Origin: Modestobacter sp. Leaf380
Lineage (GTDB): Bacteria; Actinomycetota; Actinomycetes; Mycobacteriales; Geodermatophilaceae
Reading direction: 5' to 3'
Length of the DNA: 64,000 nt
NCBI RefSeq assembly: GCF_001424485.1
Contig: NZ_LMQC01000012.1
Location: 333,012 to 397,011 of the forward strand
Shown here: one piece after another, positions 23,969 through 32,357 of the stretch
How the letters are laid out: every line of letters starts with the position of its first letter
How positions within the stretch are numbered: the stretch's first letter is position 1
Notes under the pieces: model-generated
Database searches by the model: none
The model's input: the letters and a program-made list of their open reading frames with translations, nothing else
What the model was told of the DNA's origin: nothing
Translations under genes and position numbers: made by a program

Positions 23969-24841
23969 TCAGTTGATCGGGGAGCCGCCCGTCACGCCGA
24001 TGACCTCGCCGCTGGTGAAGCTGGCGTCCTCGCTGGCCAGGTAGACGTAGGCGCCGGCCAGCTCGGCCGGCTGGGCGGCCCGCTGGAGCGGCGCTGCCTT
24101 GCCGAAGCCCTCGACCTGGTCCTCGGGCATGGTCGCCGGGATGAGGGGCGTCCACACCGGGCCGGGGGCCACGCAGTTGACCCGCACCCCGACCTGGGCG
24201 AACTCGTCGGCCATCGACGTCGTCAGGTTGACCAGCGCGGCCTTGGTGGCGGCGTAGGCGGCCAGCGCCGGGGACGGCGTGAAGGCCTGCACCGAGCTGG
24301 TCACGATCACCGAGGAGCCGGGCTCCAGCTCGGGCTTGGCGGCCTGCAGCAGCCAGAAGAACGCGTAGACGTTGGTCCGGAAGGTGCGGTCGATCTCCGC
24401 GGTGGAGAACTCCAGCACGTCGGACACCACGTTCTGGAACGCCGCGTTGTGCACCAGCAGGTCGATGCCGCCCAGGCCCTCGACTGTCTGCGCGACCAGG
24501 CCCTTGGCGACGGTCTCCTCGGAGATGTCGCCGGGCAGCAGCACCGCCGTCCGGCCGGCGTCGCGGACCAGCCGGGCGGTCTCCTCGGCGTCGTCGTGCT
24601 CGGAGAGGTAGGAGATCGCCACGTCGGCGCCCTCCCGGGCGTAGGCGATCGCCACGGCCCGGCCGATGCCGGAGTCGGCGCCGGTGATCAGCGCCCGACG
24701 GCCGGCGAGCCGGCCGGAGCCGCGGTAGGAGTCCTCGCCGTGGTCGGGCTGCGGGGTGAGCTCCGCCGTCCGGCCGGGGTGCTCGACCTGCAGGGCCGGG
24801 ATGTCGGCGGTGTGCTTGGTGCGGGGGTCGACGAGGCTCAT
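23969..24841 (-). CDS. SDR family oxidoreductase (YhdF/GSP39-like)
   Basis: 290-residue classical short-chain dehydrogenase with an N-terminal 50-residue extension (DPRTKHTADIPALQVEHPG) typical of general-stress-protein-39-like SDRs. Cofactor motif RALITGADSGIGRAVA, structural VHNAAF, catalytic Ser in SSVIVTSSVQAF, and YAATKAAL as YxxxK. The substrate is unknown. It overlaps the upstream LLM oxidoreductase by ATGA, so the two are translated together. Confidence 0.92.
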   Translation of the reverse strand: MSLVDPRTKHTADIPALQVEHPGRTAELTPQPDHGEDSYRGSGRLAGRRALITGADSGIGRAVAIAYAREGADVAISYLSEHDDAEETARLVRDAGRTAVLLPGDISEETVAKGLVAQTVEGLGGIDLLVHNAAFQNVVSDVLEFSTAEIDRTFRTNVYAFFWLLQAAKPELEPGSSVIVTSSVQAFTPSPALAAYAATKAALVNLTTSMADEFAQVGVRVNCVAPGPVWTPLIPATMPEDQVEGFGKAAPLQRAAQPAELAGAYVYLASEDASFTSGEVIGVTGGSPIN

Positions 24842-25818
24842 GCGCCGAACGCCTCCCGCCAGGCCGGCATCAGCTCGCGCCGGGTCCACTCCAGGTAGGG
24901 CTGTTGCTGGTCACCGCCGATCTGCACCAGGGCCAGGTGGGTGTAGCCGGCGTCGGCGTAGGCCTGCGCCGCCTCGATCACCGCGCCCACGTCGCTGCCG
25001 CAGGGGATGGACTCCGCGACGTCGGACTCCCGGACGAACTGGCTGGCGGCCTCGAAGCCCGCCGTCCCGGGGAGGTCGGCGTTGACCTTCCAGCCCAGCC
25101 CGAACCAGCGGAAGAGCTCGTGCGCGCGGGTGACCGCGGCGGCCTGGTCGGTGTCGTAGCTGATCGGCATCTGGCCGACCCGGTTCTTGCCCGCGCCGCC
25201 GGCGGCGTCGAACATCTCGCCGAGCTCGGGCCTGGGCTCGGTGCCGATCATGACGTCGGCGTACTCCCCGGCCAGCTCGCAGCTCTTCTTCCCCGACACG
25301 GCGATGCCGATCGGCACGCCGCCCTCGGGCAGGTCCCAGATCTTGGCGCCGTCGGCGTGGAAGTGCTCGCCGTGGAAGGTGGTGTAGCCGTCCCCGGCGA
25401 GCAGCTCCTTGATCAGCTGCACCGCCTCGGTGAACATCTCCTGCCGCACGGCGACGGCCGGCCAGCCCTCCCCGGCGACGTGCTCGTTGAGGTTCTCCCC
25501 CGACCCCAGGCCCAGGGTGAACCGGCCGTCGGCCAGCAGCTGCAGCGTGGCCGCCTGCTGCGCGACGACGACCGGCCGGTACCGCAGGATCGGCGAGGTC
25601 ACGTACGTCATCAGGTCGATCCGGCTGGTGGCGTGGGCGGCCGCGCCGAGGGTGACCCAGGCGTTCGGGGCGTGGCCCATGGAGTCCAGCCACGGCGAGA
25701 AGTGGTCGCTGCACACCGCGAAGTCGAAGCCGACCTCCTCGGCGCCGACGACGTGCGAGACGAGGTCCTTCGGACCCGCCTGCTCGGTCATCATCGTGTA
25801 GCCCAGCTGCATGCTCAT
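24838..25818 (-). CDS. LLM class F420-dependent oxidoreductase
   Basis: 326 residues. A TIM-barrel luciferase-like fold using deazaflavin F420, resembling the TIGR03557/FGD-like group: MQLGYTMMTEQAGPKDLV, GFDFAVCSDHFSPWLDSMGH, RYRPVVVAQQAATLQLLADG and RFTLGLGSGENLNEHVAG, and AVSGKKSCELAGEYADVMIG. The likely role is redox of a small aldehyde or sugar-phosphate-like substrate, not assignable here. ATG 25818 gives the normal N-terminus. It is operonic with the downstream SDR. Confidence 0.9.
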   Translation of the reverse strand: MSMQLGYTMMTEQAGPKDLVSHVVGAEEVGFDFAVCSDHFSPWLDSMGHAPNAWVTLGAAAHATSRIDLMTYVTSPILRYRPVVVAQQAATLQLLADGRFTLGLGSGENLNEHVAGEGWPAVAVRQEMFTEAVQLIKELLAGDGYTTFHGEHFHADGAKIWDLPEGGVPIGIAVSGKKSCELAGEYADVMIGTEPRPELGEMFDAAGGAGKNRVGQMPISYDTDQAAAVTRAHELFRWFGLGWKVNADLPGTAGFEAASQFVRESDVAESIPCGSDVGAVIEAAQAYADAGYTHLALVQIGGDQQQPYLEWTRRELMPAWREAFGA

Positions 25819-25849
25819 GGCCGCAGCGCTACCCCGCCGCGGGGGGAGG

Positions 25850-27022
25850 TCAACCCCGATCGGCGGCCAGCGCCTCGCGCAGCTTGGTCTTGCCGCCGGT
25901 GCGCAGCAGCGCCCCGGAGTAGACCCGCCCACCGATCCGGACGACGACGGCGATCGCGACCAGCATGAGCAGCACGGCGACGGCGACCTCCCAGACGGCC
26001 GCCTCCCCCGCGGCCATCCGCACCGGCATGACCAGCGGGGACAGCCCCGGCACGAACGAGGTGACCGTGGCCAGCGTGCTGCCCGGGTCCTGGGCGGCCT
26101 GCAGGGAGACGATGAACCCGACGACCAGCAGCAGCGTGGTCGGGGTCAGCACGCTGCCCAGGTCCTCCTGGCGGCTCACCAGCGAGGCGGCGACGGCGAA
26201 CACCGCGGCGTAGAACGTGTAGCCCAGCACGAACCAGGCCACGACGGACACCACGGTCGGGACGACGGCCGAGGGCACCGACACCACGTCCAGCGCCAGC
26301 GAGCCGACCACCCCGATGACGGCGATGGTCACCAGCTGGGCCAGGCCCAGCAGCCCGAGGCCGATGATCTTGCCGGTCAGCAGCTGCCACGGCTTCATGG
26401 TCGACAGCAGGATCTCCACGACCCGGGAGGACTTCTCCTCGACCACCCCCTGGGCGACGAACTGCCCGAAGAGGATCAGCAGGCCGTAGAGCACGACCAC
26501 GCCCAGCAGCGCGACCAGGACGGCGGTGGTGTCCCCGTCGTCGTCGGGGTCGAGCACGGAGTAGGAGATGGCGGGCGCAGCGACCAGGTCGACGCCCTGC
26601 TCACCGAGCTGGCGGGCGACCGAGAGCGCCCCGACGGCGGTCTCGGCGATCGCCGCGGCCGCCTCGTCCGCGCTGGACTCGACGACCACCCGCGGGGCGT
26701 CGCCGGCGCCGTCGACGAGCACGGCCTCGACGTCGCCGTCCTCGACGGCCTGCCGGGCGGCGTCCTCGTCGGCCAGCTCGACGACGGTCACCTCGGTGCC
26801 GACCTGCTCCCCGGACCGCACGAGGGCCTGCTCGACCTGGGCGCCACCGGCCACGGTGCCCACGGTGGTCGTCTGGGTGGAGGAGCCGGAGACGAGCTGG
26901 AAGACCATCAGGCCCAGCACCAGCAGCACGATGACGACCGAGCTGACGATGAAGCCCTTGTCCTTGACCCGGGTGGACATCTCCCGGCCGGCGACCAGCC
27001 GGACCTGACCGAACGCGCTCAC
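25850..27022 (-). CDS. ABC-2 type transporter permease (NatB-like)
   Basis: 390 residues. N-terminal cytoplasmic VAGREMSTRVKDKGFIVSS, one membrane helix, a roughly 130-residue extracytoplasmic domain, then about five helices with the ABC-2/NatB motif VEEKSSRVVEILLSTMKPWQLLTGK before the next helix. With the ATPase encoded just upstream (ATGA overlap at 27019-27022) it forms a Nat-type exporter, a family that moves Na+ or drugs. Substrate inferred only. Confidence 0.9.
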   Translation of the reverse strand: MSAFGQVRLVAGREMSTRVKDKGFIVSSVVIVLLVLGLMVFQLVSGSSTQTTTVGTVAGGAQVEQALVRSGEQVGTEVTVVELADEDAARQAVEDGDVEAVLVDGAGDAPRVVVESSADEAAAAIAETAVGALSVARQLGEQGVDLVAAPAISYSVLDPDDDGDTTAVLVALLGVVVLYGLLILFGQFVAQGVVEEKSSRVVEILLSTMKPWQLLTGKIIGLGLLGLAQLVTIAVIGVVGSLALDVVSVPSAVVPTVVSVVAWFVLGYTFYAAVFAVAASLVSRQEDLGSVLTPTTLLLVVGFIVSLQAAQDPGSTLATVTSFVPGLSPLVMPVRMAAGEAAVWEVAVAVLLMLVAIAVVVRIGGRVYSGALLRTGGKTKLREALAADRG

Positions 27023-27924
27023 GCCGCCACCTCCTGGGTCGAGACGGCCTCACGGAACAGCTCGACGAGCGTGGGTTCGCGCCAGGCGAAGTGCCGGACC
27101 GGGCCGGCGCGCAGCGCCGCGGCCAGGACCGCCTGGTCGTCGGTGCCCGGGGCGAGCTCCAGCACGGTGTCCCCGCGGGACTCGCTCACCACGCGCACCC
27201 CGGGGACGGCGCCGGCCCAGCCGTTCGGGGCGTCGTGGACGACGACCCGCAGCTGACGGCCGGCCTCGGCCGCGCGGAGCTCGTCGACGGTCCCGCTGGC
27301 CACGATGCGCCCGCGGGCCAGGATGCCGACGGCGTCGCACAACCGCTCGACCAGGTCCAGCTGGTGGCTGGAGAACACGACCGGCACGCCGCGGCGGCAC
27401 TGCTCGAGCAGCGCGTCGGCCAGGGAGTCCACGCCGACCGGGTCCAGGCCGGAGAACGGCTCGTCCAGGATGAGCACCTCGGGCCGGCTGACCAGGGCGG
27501 CGGCCAGCTGGACGCGCTGCTGGTTGCCCAGCGACAGCTTCTCCACGCGCTGGTCGCGCTTGTCGGCCAGACCCAGCCGCTCGGTCCAGTGCTGCGCGGC
27601 GGCCGCGGCGTCCCCGGCGGTGAGGCCGTGCAACCGGGCGAAGTAGACGAGCTGCTCGACGACCTTCATCTTCGGGTAGAGGCCGCGCTCCTCCGGCATG
27701 TAGCCGATGCGGCGGCGGGCCGCCTCGTCCAGCGGGGTGCCCTGCCAGCGGACCTGGCCGGCGTCGGCGCGGGCCAGGCCCATCGCGATCCGCATCGTGG
27801 TGGTCTTCCCGGCGCCGTTGGACCCGCAGAAACCGAACATCTGGCCGGGCGCGACGGTGAAGCCGACCCCGTCCAGCACCCGGTTCTCGCCGTAGGCCTT
27901 GACCAGTCCGTCGAACTCGAGCAC
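27019..27924 (-). CDS. ABC transporter ATP-binding protein (NatA-like)
   Basis: 301 residues. Walker A GSNGAGKTTTMRI, Q-loop YMPEERGLYP, signature LSLGNQQRVQLAAALVSRP, Walker B VLILDEPFSGLDP, H-loop FSSHQLDLVERL. The LSLGN signature and PEERGLY are typical of the NatA branch. A 75-residue C-terminal extension follows. GTG 27924 with GAGGGAGC upstream chosen. Partner permease directly downstream. Confidence 0.93.
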   Translation of the reverse strand: MLEFDGLVKAYGENRVLDGVGFTVAPGQMFGFCGSNGAGKTTTMRIAMGLARADAGQVRWQGTPLDEAARRRIGYMPEERGLYPKMKVVEQLVYFARLHGLTAGDAAAAAQHWTERLGLADKRDQRVEKLSLGNQQRVQLAAALVSRPEVLILDEPFSGLDPVGVDSLADALLEQCRRGVPVVFSSHQLDLVERLCDAVGILARGRIVASGTVDELRAAEAGRQLRVVVHDAPNGWAGAVPGVRVVSESRGDTVLELAPGTDDQAVLAAALRAGPVRHFAWREPTLVELFREAVSTQEVAA

Positions 27925-28013
27925 GTGCTCCCTCTCGCCGCAGCTGTTCCGTGACGCGACCGTATCGGTGCGCTCGTCCTGCGGCGCGGGCGCCACCGGT
28001 GTGTCATCGGGTG

Positions 28014-28670
28014 ATGAGCGAGACCGCACCCGTGCCGCACGACGCCGGCCTGCCCCAGCTGCGCGAGGCCGCCGCGGGCTGCCACGCCTGCGAGCTGTGG
28101 GAGCCGGCCACCCAGACCGTCTTCGGCGAGGGGCCCGAGACCGCCCGCATCGTCTTCGTCGGCGAGCAGCCCGGCGACTCCGAGGACCGGGCCGGCGAGC
28201 CGTTCGTGGGCCCCAGCGGCAAGCTGCTGGACCGCGCCCTCGAGGCCGCCCGGATCGACCGCCGGGACGCCTACGTCACCAACGCCGTCAAGCACTTCCG
28301 GTTCACGCCGACCGGCAAGCGGCGCATCCACCAGTCCCCGGGCGCAGAGCACCTGCACGCCTGCCGCCCCTGGCTGGCCGCCGAGTTCGCCGTCCTGCAG
28401 CCCGAGGTCGTCGTCTGCCTGGGCGCCGTGGCCGCCAAGGCACTGATCTCGCCCTCGTTCCGGATCACCCGGGAGCGCGGGCAGCTGCTGCCCTGGACCC
28501 CGCCGGGCACCACGCCCGGCGAGGACGACGAGGACGGCGCCCCCGCCCAGACCTGGGTGCTGGCCACCACGCACCCCTCGGCCGTGCTGCGCACCCCGGA
28601 GGAGGACCGGGCGGCCGCCTTCGACGCGATGGTCGCCGACCTGCGCGTGGTGGCCACCGCGCTGGCCTGA
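28014..28670 (+). CDS. udgX: UdgX-type uracil-DNA glycosylase / uracil-DNA crosslinking protein
   Basis: 218 residues of the family-4-like UDG superfamily. Motif GEQPGDSEDRAGEPFVGPSG at about 50-69 binds uracil. The R-loop KRRIH (102-106) is specific to UdgX, where the His attacks the deoxyribose after uracil release and leaves a covalent DNA-protein bond (known for Mycobacterium smegmatis UdgX). Four Cys for a 4Fe-4S cluster are present (C23, C26, C117, C135). TTHPSAVLR is the C-terminal motif. ATG 28014 chosen. It is divergent from the ABC genes and converges with the glgC-like gene. Confidence 0.92.
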   Translation: MSETAPVPHDAGLPQLREAAAGCHACELWEPATQTVFGEGPETARIVFVGEQPGDSEDRAGEPFVGPSGKLLDRALEAARIDRRDAYVTNAVKHFRFTPTGKRRIHQSPGAEHLHACRPWLAAEFAVLQPEVVVCLGAVAAKALISPSFRITRERGQLLPWTPPGTTPGEDDEDGAPAQTWVLATTHPSAVLRTPEEDRAAAFDAMVADLRVVATALA

Positions 28671-28696
28671 CCCCGTGCTGGCCTGACCCCGGCGGG

Positions 28697-29875
28697 TCAG
28701 TCCTGCTCGGGGTCGGGGTGCCGGACGCCGGCGGGCAGCTCGGTGCCGGCCTCGATGCGGGCCCGGCGGCCGACGAGGGCGACGTCGCCGTCCCCACCCA
28801 CCGAGGAGCGTTCGCCGACGTCGACGCCGTCGTCGAGCACCGCCCGGTGCACCCGCGCCCCGGCGCGGACCCGGACCCCCGGGAGCAGCACCGAGTCGGT
28901 GACCTGCGCGCCGGCCTCGACGACCACGCCCGGGGACAGCACGGAGCCGGTGACCCGGCCGGCGACCCGGGTGCCGCCGGAGACCAGCGAGCCCTCGACC
29001 TCGGCGCCGGGCAGCAGCCGGGCCGCGCTGTGCCGGCCCCCGCGGGTGCTCAGCCGCCAGGCCGGGTCGTCCAGGTCGATCGGCGGGTGCTCGGCCAGGA
29101 AGTCCATGTTGGCCTGCCAGTACGCCGGCACGGTGCCGACGTCGCGCCAGTAGCCCTCCAGCCGGTGCGCGCGGGCCAGGCCGTCGCGGGTCTGGGCGGG
29201 CAGCAGGTGGCTGCCCAGGTCCTCCAGGCCGTCGTCCCCGCAGTCGGCGGCGAGGGCTTCCAGCCGGTCCAGCGTCTGCTGCGGGGAGAACACGAAGACC
29301 TCGTTGGTCGCCGTCGTGGTGGCCGGCTCGTCGGGCTTGTAGACGTAGTCGGTCACCTTCTCGCCCTCGGTCTGCACGATCCCGTAGCGGGCGGCGTCGT
29401 CCGCGGCGACCTCGGTGGTGACCATGGTGACCTCGGCGCCGGACCCCAGGTGCTCCTCGGCGACGGCCCGGTAGTCCAGCTTGTAGACCGCGTCGGAGCT
29501 GACCACGACCAGGGCGTCCGGGCGGGCCTCACGCACCAGGTCGGCCTGCCGCCAGAGGACGTCGGCGGTGCCGGTGGCCCACCCGCCGCGGTCGGTGCCG
29601 CGGAAGGGCGGCAGCGTCATGAGCCCGCCCGACGTGCGGTCCAGGTCCCACGGCCGGCCGTTGGCCAGGTGCTCCGACAGCGACGCCGGGTGGAACTGCA
29701 CGGCCACCCAGACGTCGGCGATCCCGGCGTGCTGGCAGTTGGACAGCGGGAAGTCGATGAGCCGGTACACCCCGGCGAAGGGGACGGCGGGCTTGGCCCG
29801 GTTCTCGGTCAGCAGCTCCAGGCGGCCACCGGCACCGCCGGCCAGCACGAGCACGAGGATCTTGGAGAGGGCCAT
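28697..29875 (-). CDS. glgC: glucose-1-phosphate adenylyltransferase family protein
   Basis: 392 residues. Nucleotidyltransferase making ADP-glucose (glycogen/trehalose precursor) or a related NDP-sugar. N-terminal VLAGGAGGRLELLTENRAKP, AVPFAGVYRLIDFPLSNC, the catalytic-domain motif SSDAVYKLDY, EGYWRDVGTVPAYWQANMDF, then a left-handed beta-helix of hexapeptide repeats (GAEVEGSLVSGGTRVAGRV and so on). In canonical GlgC the loop reads GGxGxRLxPLT; here it is RLELLT, a change next to the triphosphate site, so activity or specificity may differ from the main GlgC. Stand-alone gene with no glycogen synthase nearby. Confidence 0.86.
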   Translation of the reverse strand: MALSKILVLVLAGGAGGRLELLTENRAKPAVPFAGVYRLIDFPLSNCQHAGIADVWVAVQFHPASLSEHLANGRPWDLDRTSGGLMTLPPFRGTDRGGWATGTADVLWRQADLVREARPDALVVVSSDAVYKLDYRAVAEEHLGSGAEVTMVTTEVAADDAARYGIVQTEGEKVTDYVYKPDEPATTTATNEVFVFSPQQTLDRLEALAADCGDDGLEDLGSHLLPAQTRDGLARAHRLEGYWRDVGTVPAYWQANMDFLAEHPPIDLDDPAWRLSTRGGRHSAARLLPGAEVEGSLVSGGTRVAGRVTGSVLSPGVVVEAGAQVTDSVLLPGVRVRAGARVHRAVLDDGVDVGERSSVGGDGDVALVGRRARIEAGTELPAGVRHPDPEQD

Positions 29876-29939
29876 GCCGGTGACTACCCCGCGCGCACAG
29901 GGTGCATGCAGCCCTCCAGTGGGGAGGCAGCGCGACGGG

Positions 29940-30143
29940 TCAGTGCAGCGGCGGCGTGACGGTGCTGTCGCGCTCGGGCACGACCACCGCGAGGGGCTCG
30001 CCCCAGGGCAGGTCCGCGGTGGTGATCGGCCGCCCCGACCACGCCGACGGGTCGCGGGCGTCGGCCAGCCGCACGGCGGCACCGATCACCAGGGCGAGAC
30101 CGAGACCACCCAGGAGCCAGGCGGTGAGAAAGAGGGTGACCAC
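29940..30143 (-). CDS. small membrane protein, hypothetical
   Basis: 67 residues from GTG 30143. One N-terminal transmembrane helix (LFLTAWLLGGLGLALVIGAA) followed by a polar tail, RLADARDPSAWSGRPITT and VVVPERDSTVTPPLH. No family recognised. It lies between the MFS gene and the glgC-like gene on the same strand, with about 95 bases to the former. Confidence 0.6.
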   Translation of the reverse strand: MVTLFLTAWLLGGLGLALVIGAAVRLADARDPSAWSGRPITTADLPWGEPLAVVVPERDSTVTPPLH

Positions 30144-30239
30144 GAGACCACCATCGGCCGGCCGGGGCGGCGGGCACAGCCCCCGCCCGAGGGGCCCCCA
30201 CCGAAAGGGTGATGACCGGCGGTGACCGACGGGCCCACC

Positions 30240-31547
30240 TCAGGTGTCCCGGGTGGCCTCCGCGGCCCGTGAGGCCCGGAAGAGCCAGAACGACGGCACC
30301 GCGACGGCGACCACCACCATCGCCACCACGATCAGCACACCCCCGGACACCATCGCCGCGGTGACGCCGAACCCGCTGGCGACCGCTCCGGCCCGCAGGT
30401 CGCCCAGCCGCGGCCCGCCGGCCACGACGACGATGAAGACGCCCTGCATGCGCCCGCGCATGTCGTCCGGGGCGGCCAGCTGCAGCATCGAGGAGCGCAG
30501 CACCGCCGACACCATGTCCCCGGCACCCGCGACGGCCAGGCAGAGCACGGCCACCCACAGCGACCCGGCGAACCCGAACCCGACGATCGCCACGCCCCAG
30601 ACCGCGATGGCACCCAGCACGACGGCGCCCTGCCGGTCGACCCGGCTGACCCAGCCCGAGGTCAGGCCCATGACCAGCGAGCCGATGGAGATGCCGGCGA
30701 ACAGCCAGCCCAGGGAGTTGGCGTTGTCGCTGTAGGTGGTCTGGGACAGCTGCGGGAAGACCGCCTGCGGCCACGCGAAGAGCATCGCGATGACGTCGAC
30801 GACCAACGTCATCAGCAGCACCGGCTGGGTGCGCAGGAACGCGAACCCCTCCCCCACGCCGCGCACGGCGGCCGACAGGCGCAGCTTCCCCACGACCCCC
30901 AGCGGGGGCAGCGGGGGCAGCCCGCGGACCAGCAGCACCGCGACGGCGAACCCGACCGCGTCGACGACGTAGGCCAGGAAGAGGTCGCCCAGCCCGATCA
31001 GCAGCCCGGCCAGCAGCGGGCCGGCGATGACGCCGATCTGGCGGACCGTCATCGCCAGCGCGTTGGCCGCGGGCACCGCCTCGGCGCCCACGATGGCCGG
31101 GATGGCGGCGCTGCGGGTGGGCTGGTTGACCGCGCTGAACGCCGAGACGAACGCGGTCAGCGTCCACAGCACCGCCAGCGAGTCCAGCCCGAGACCGGCC
31201 TGCACGGCCAGCAGGGCGCTGGCGGCCGCCGAGCCGACCGAGGTGACGAGCATCAGCCGGCGGCGGTCCATGGCGTCGGCGATGGCGCCCCCGAGCAGGC
31301 CGAAGACGACCAGCGGGACCAGCGCCACGATCGACGTCACGCCCACCATGAACGAGGAGCCGGTCAGGTCGTAGACCTGGTACGGGACGGCGACCAGCGT
31401 CATCTGCTGGCCGAGCATGGTGACGGTGATGCCGCCGAACAGCCGCCGGTAGGCCGGGTTGCGCAGGGGTGTGGTGTCGATGGCGAACCCCCGGCGCTTG
31501 CGCGCCGGGGTCTCCTCGGGGGCCGGCCCGTCGACGGGTGACGTCAC
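30240..31547 (-). CDS. MFS transporter (enterobactin exporter EntS/DHA-like)
   Basis: 435 residues, about 12 membrane helices. RRLFGGITVTMLGQQMTLVA at TM1, GGAIADAMDRRRLML as the loop 2-3 MFS motif A, and NQPTRSAAIPAIVGAEAVPA typical of the MFS_3 exporters (Pfam PF05977). Likely drug or metabolite efflux. The GTG start overlaps the pdxH stop (GTGA), so translation is coupled to PdxH; a functional tie to vitamin B6 is not implied by the family. Confidence 0.88.
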   Translation of the reverse strand: MTSPVDGPAPEETPARKRRGFAIDTTPLRNPAYRRLFGGITVTMLGQQMTLVAVPYQVYDLTGSSFMVGVTSIVALVPLVVFGLLGGAIADAMDRRRLMLVTSVGSAAASALLAVQAGLGLDSLAVLWTLTAFVSAFSAVNQPTRSAAIPAIVGAEAVPAANALAMTVRQIGVIAGPLLAGLLIGLGDLFLAYVVDAVGFAVAVLLVRGLPPLPPLGVVGKLRLSAAVRGVGEGFAFLRTQPVLLMTLVVDVIAMLFAWPQAVFPQLSQTTYSDNANSLGWLFAGISIGSLVMGLTSGWVSRVDRQGAVVLGAIAVWGVAIVGFGFAGSLWVAVLCLAVAGAGDMVSAVLRSSMLQLAAPDDMRGRMQGVFIVVVAGGPRLGDLRAGAVASGFGVTAAMVSGGVLIVVAMVVVAVAVPSFWLFRASRAAEATRDT

Positions 31548-32194
31548 GGGGCGAGCCGCCGGACCACCCAGCCACCCTCGGCGTCGTCCCGCTCGAAGCG
31601 GAGCCGGTCGTGCAGCCGGTCGTGCCCGCCCTGCCAGAACTCCACCGTCTGCGGCGTCACCCGGTAGCCGCCCCAGCTGGCCGGCCGGGGCAGCTTCCCC
31701 TCGGTCTGCTCGCCGAGCTCGTGGAAGGACCGGACCAGCTCCTCCCGGGAGTCCACGGTGGAGGACTGCACGGTGGCCGCGGCCGCCAGCTGGGCCCCCC
31801 GCGGCCGGGGGTCCCACAGCGCGTCGGAGCCGGCGTCGTCCAGGCGCTGCGCGGTGCCGGTGACCCGGACCTGGCGCTGGAGTGCGTGCCAGGGGAAGAC
31901 CAGGGCCACCCGGTCGTCCAGGGCCAGCTGGGCGCCCTTCGCCGAAGCCGCGTTGGTGACGAACACGAAGCCCTCGGCGTCCAGGCCCTTGAGCAGCACG
32001 ACCCGGGCGTCGGGGGCGCCGTCGGGGTCGGCGGTGGCCAGCACCATCGCGTTGGGCTCGACCAGCTCGGCGGCCACGGCGTCGTCGAACCAGCGCTGGA
32101 ACTGCTCGAGCCAGGTGGGCGCGAGGGTGTCCTCGGAGAAGGAGCCCTCGTCGTAGTCGCGGCGCATGGTCGTCAGGTCGGGCACGACGGCCAT
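31544..32194 (-). CDS. pdxH: pyridoxamine 5'-phosphate oxidase
   Basis: 216 residues. FMN enzyme oxidising PNP/PMP to pyridoxal 5'-phosphate. MRRDYDEGSFSEDTL, PNAMVLATADPDGAPDARVV, LKGLDAEGFVFVTNAASAKG, and the C-terminal PASWGGYRVTPQTVEFWQGG with HDRLHDRLRFERD are diagnostic of PdxH. ATG 32194 follows a GGGGTGGGA site. It is divergent from citrate synthase and first in an operon with the MFS gene. Confidence 0.96.
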   Translation of the reverse strand: MAVVPDLTTMRRDYDEGSFSEDTLAPTWLEQFQRWFDDAVAAELVEPNAMVLATADPDGAPDARVVLLKGLDAEGFVFVTNAASAKGAQLALDDRVALVFPWHALQRQVRVTGTAQRLDDAGSDALWDPRPRGAQLAAAATVQSSTVDSREELVRSFHELGEQTEGKLPRPASWGGYRVTPQTVEFWQGGHDRLHDRLRFERDDAEGGWVVRRLAP

Positions 32195-32357
32195 CGTCCC
32201 ACCCCGCAACCACCCCACCCGGGCACTGTGACCGTCGTCGCATCTCCCGCTGGGCGGGACGGTCCGGGTGAGCCGGTCCCCCGGTGACGGCCTATGTTCT
32301 CGACAGCCGTGCGCTCGTAGACAGCGCGCGGGTCCCGCGCGCAGAGGAGCATGCAGG

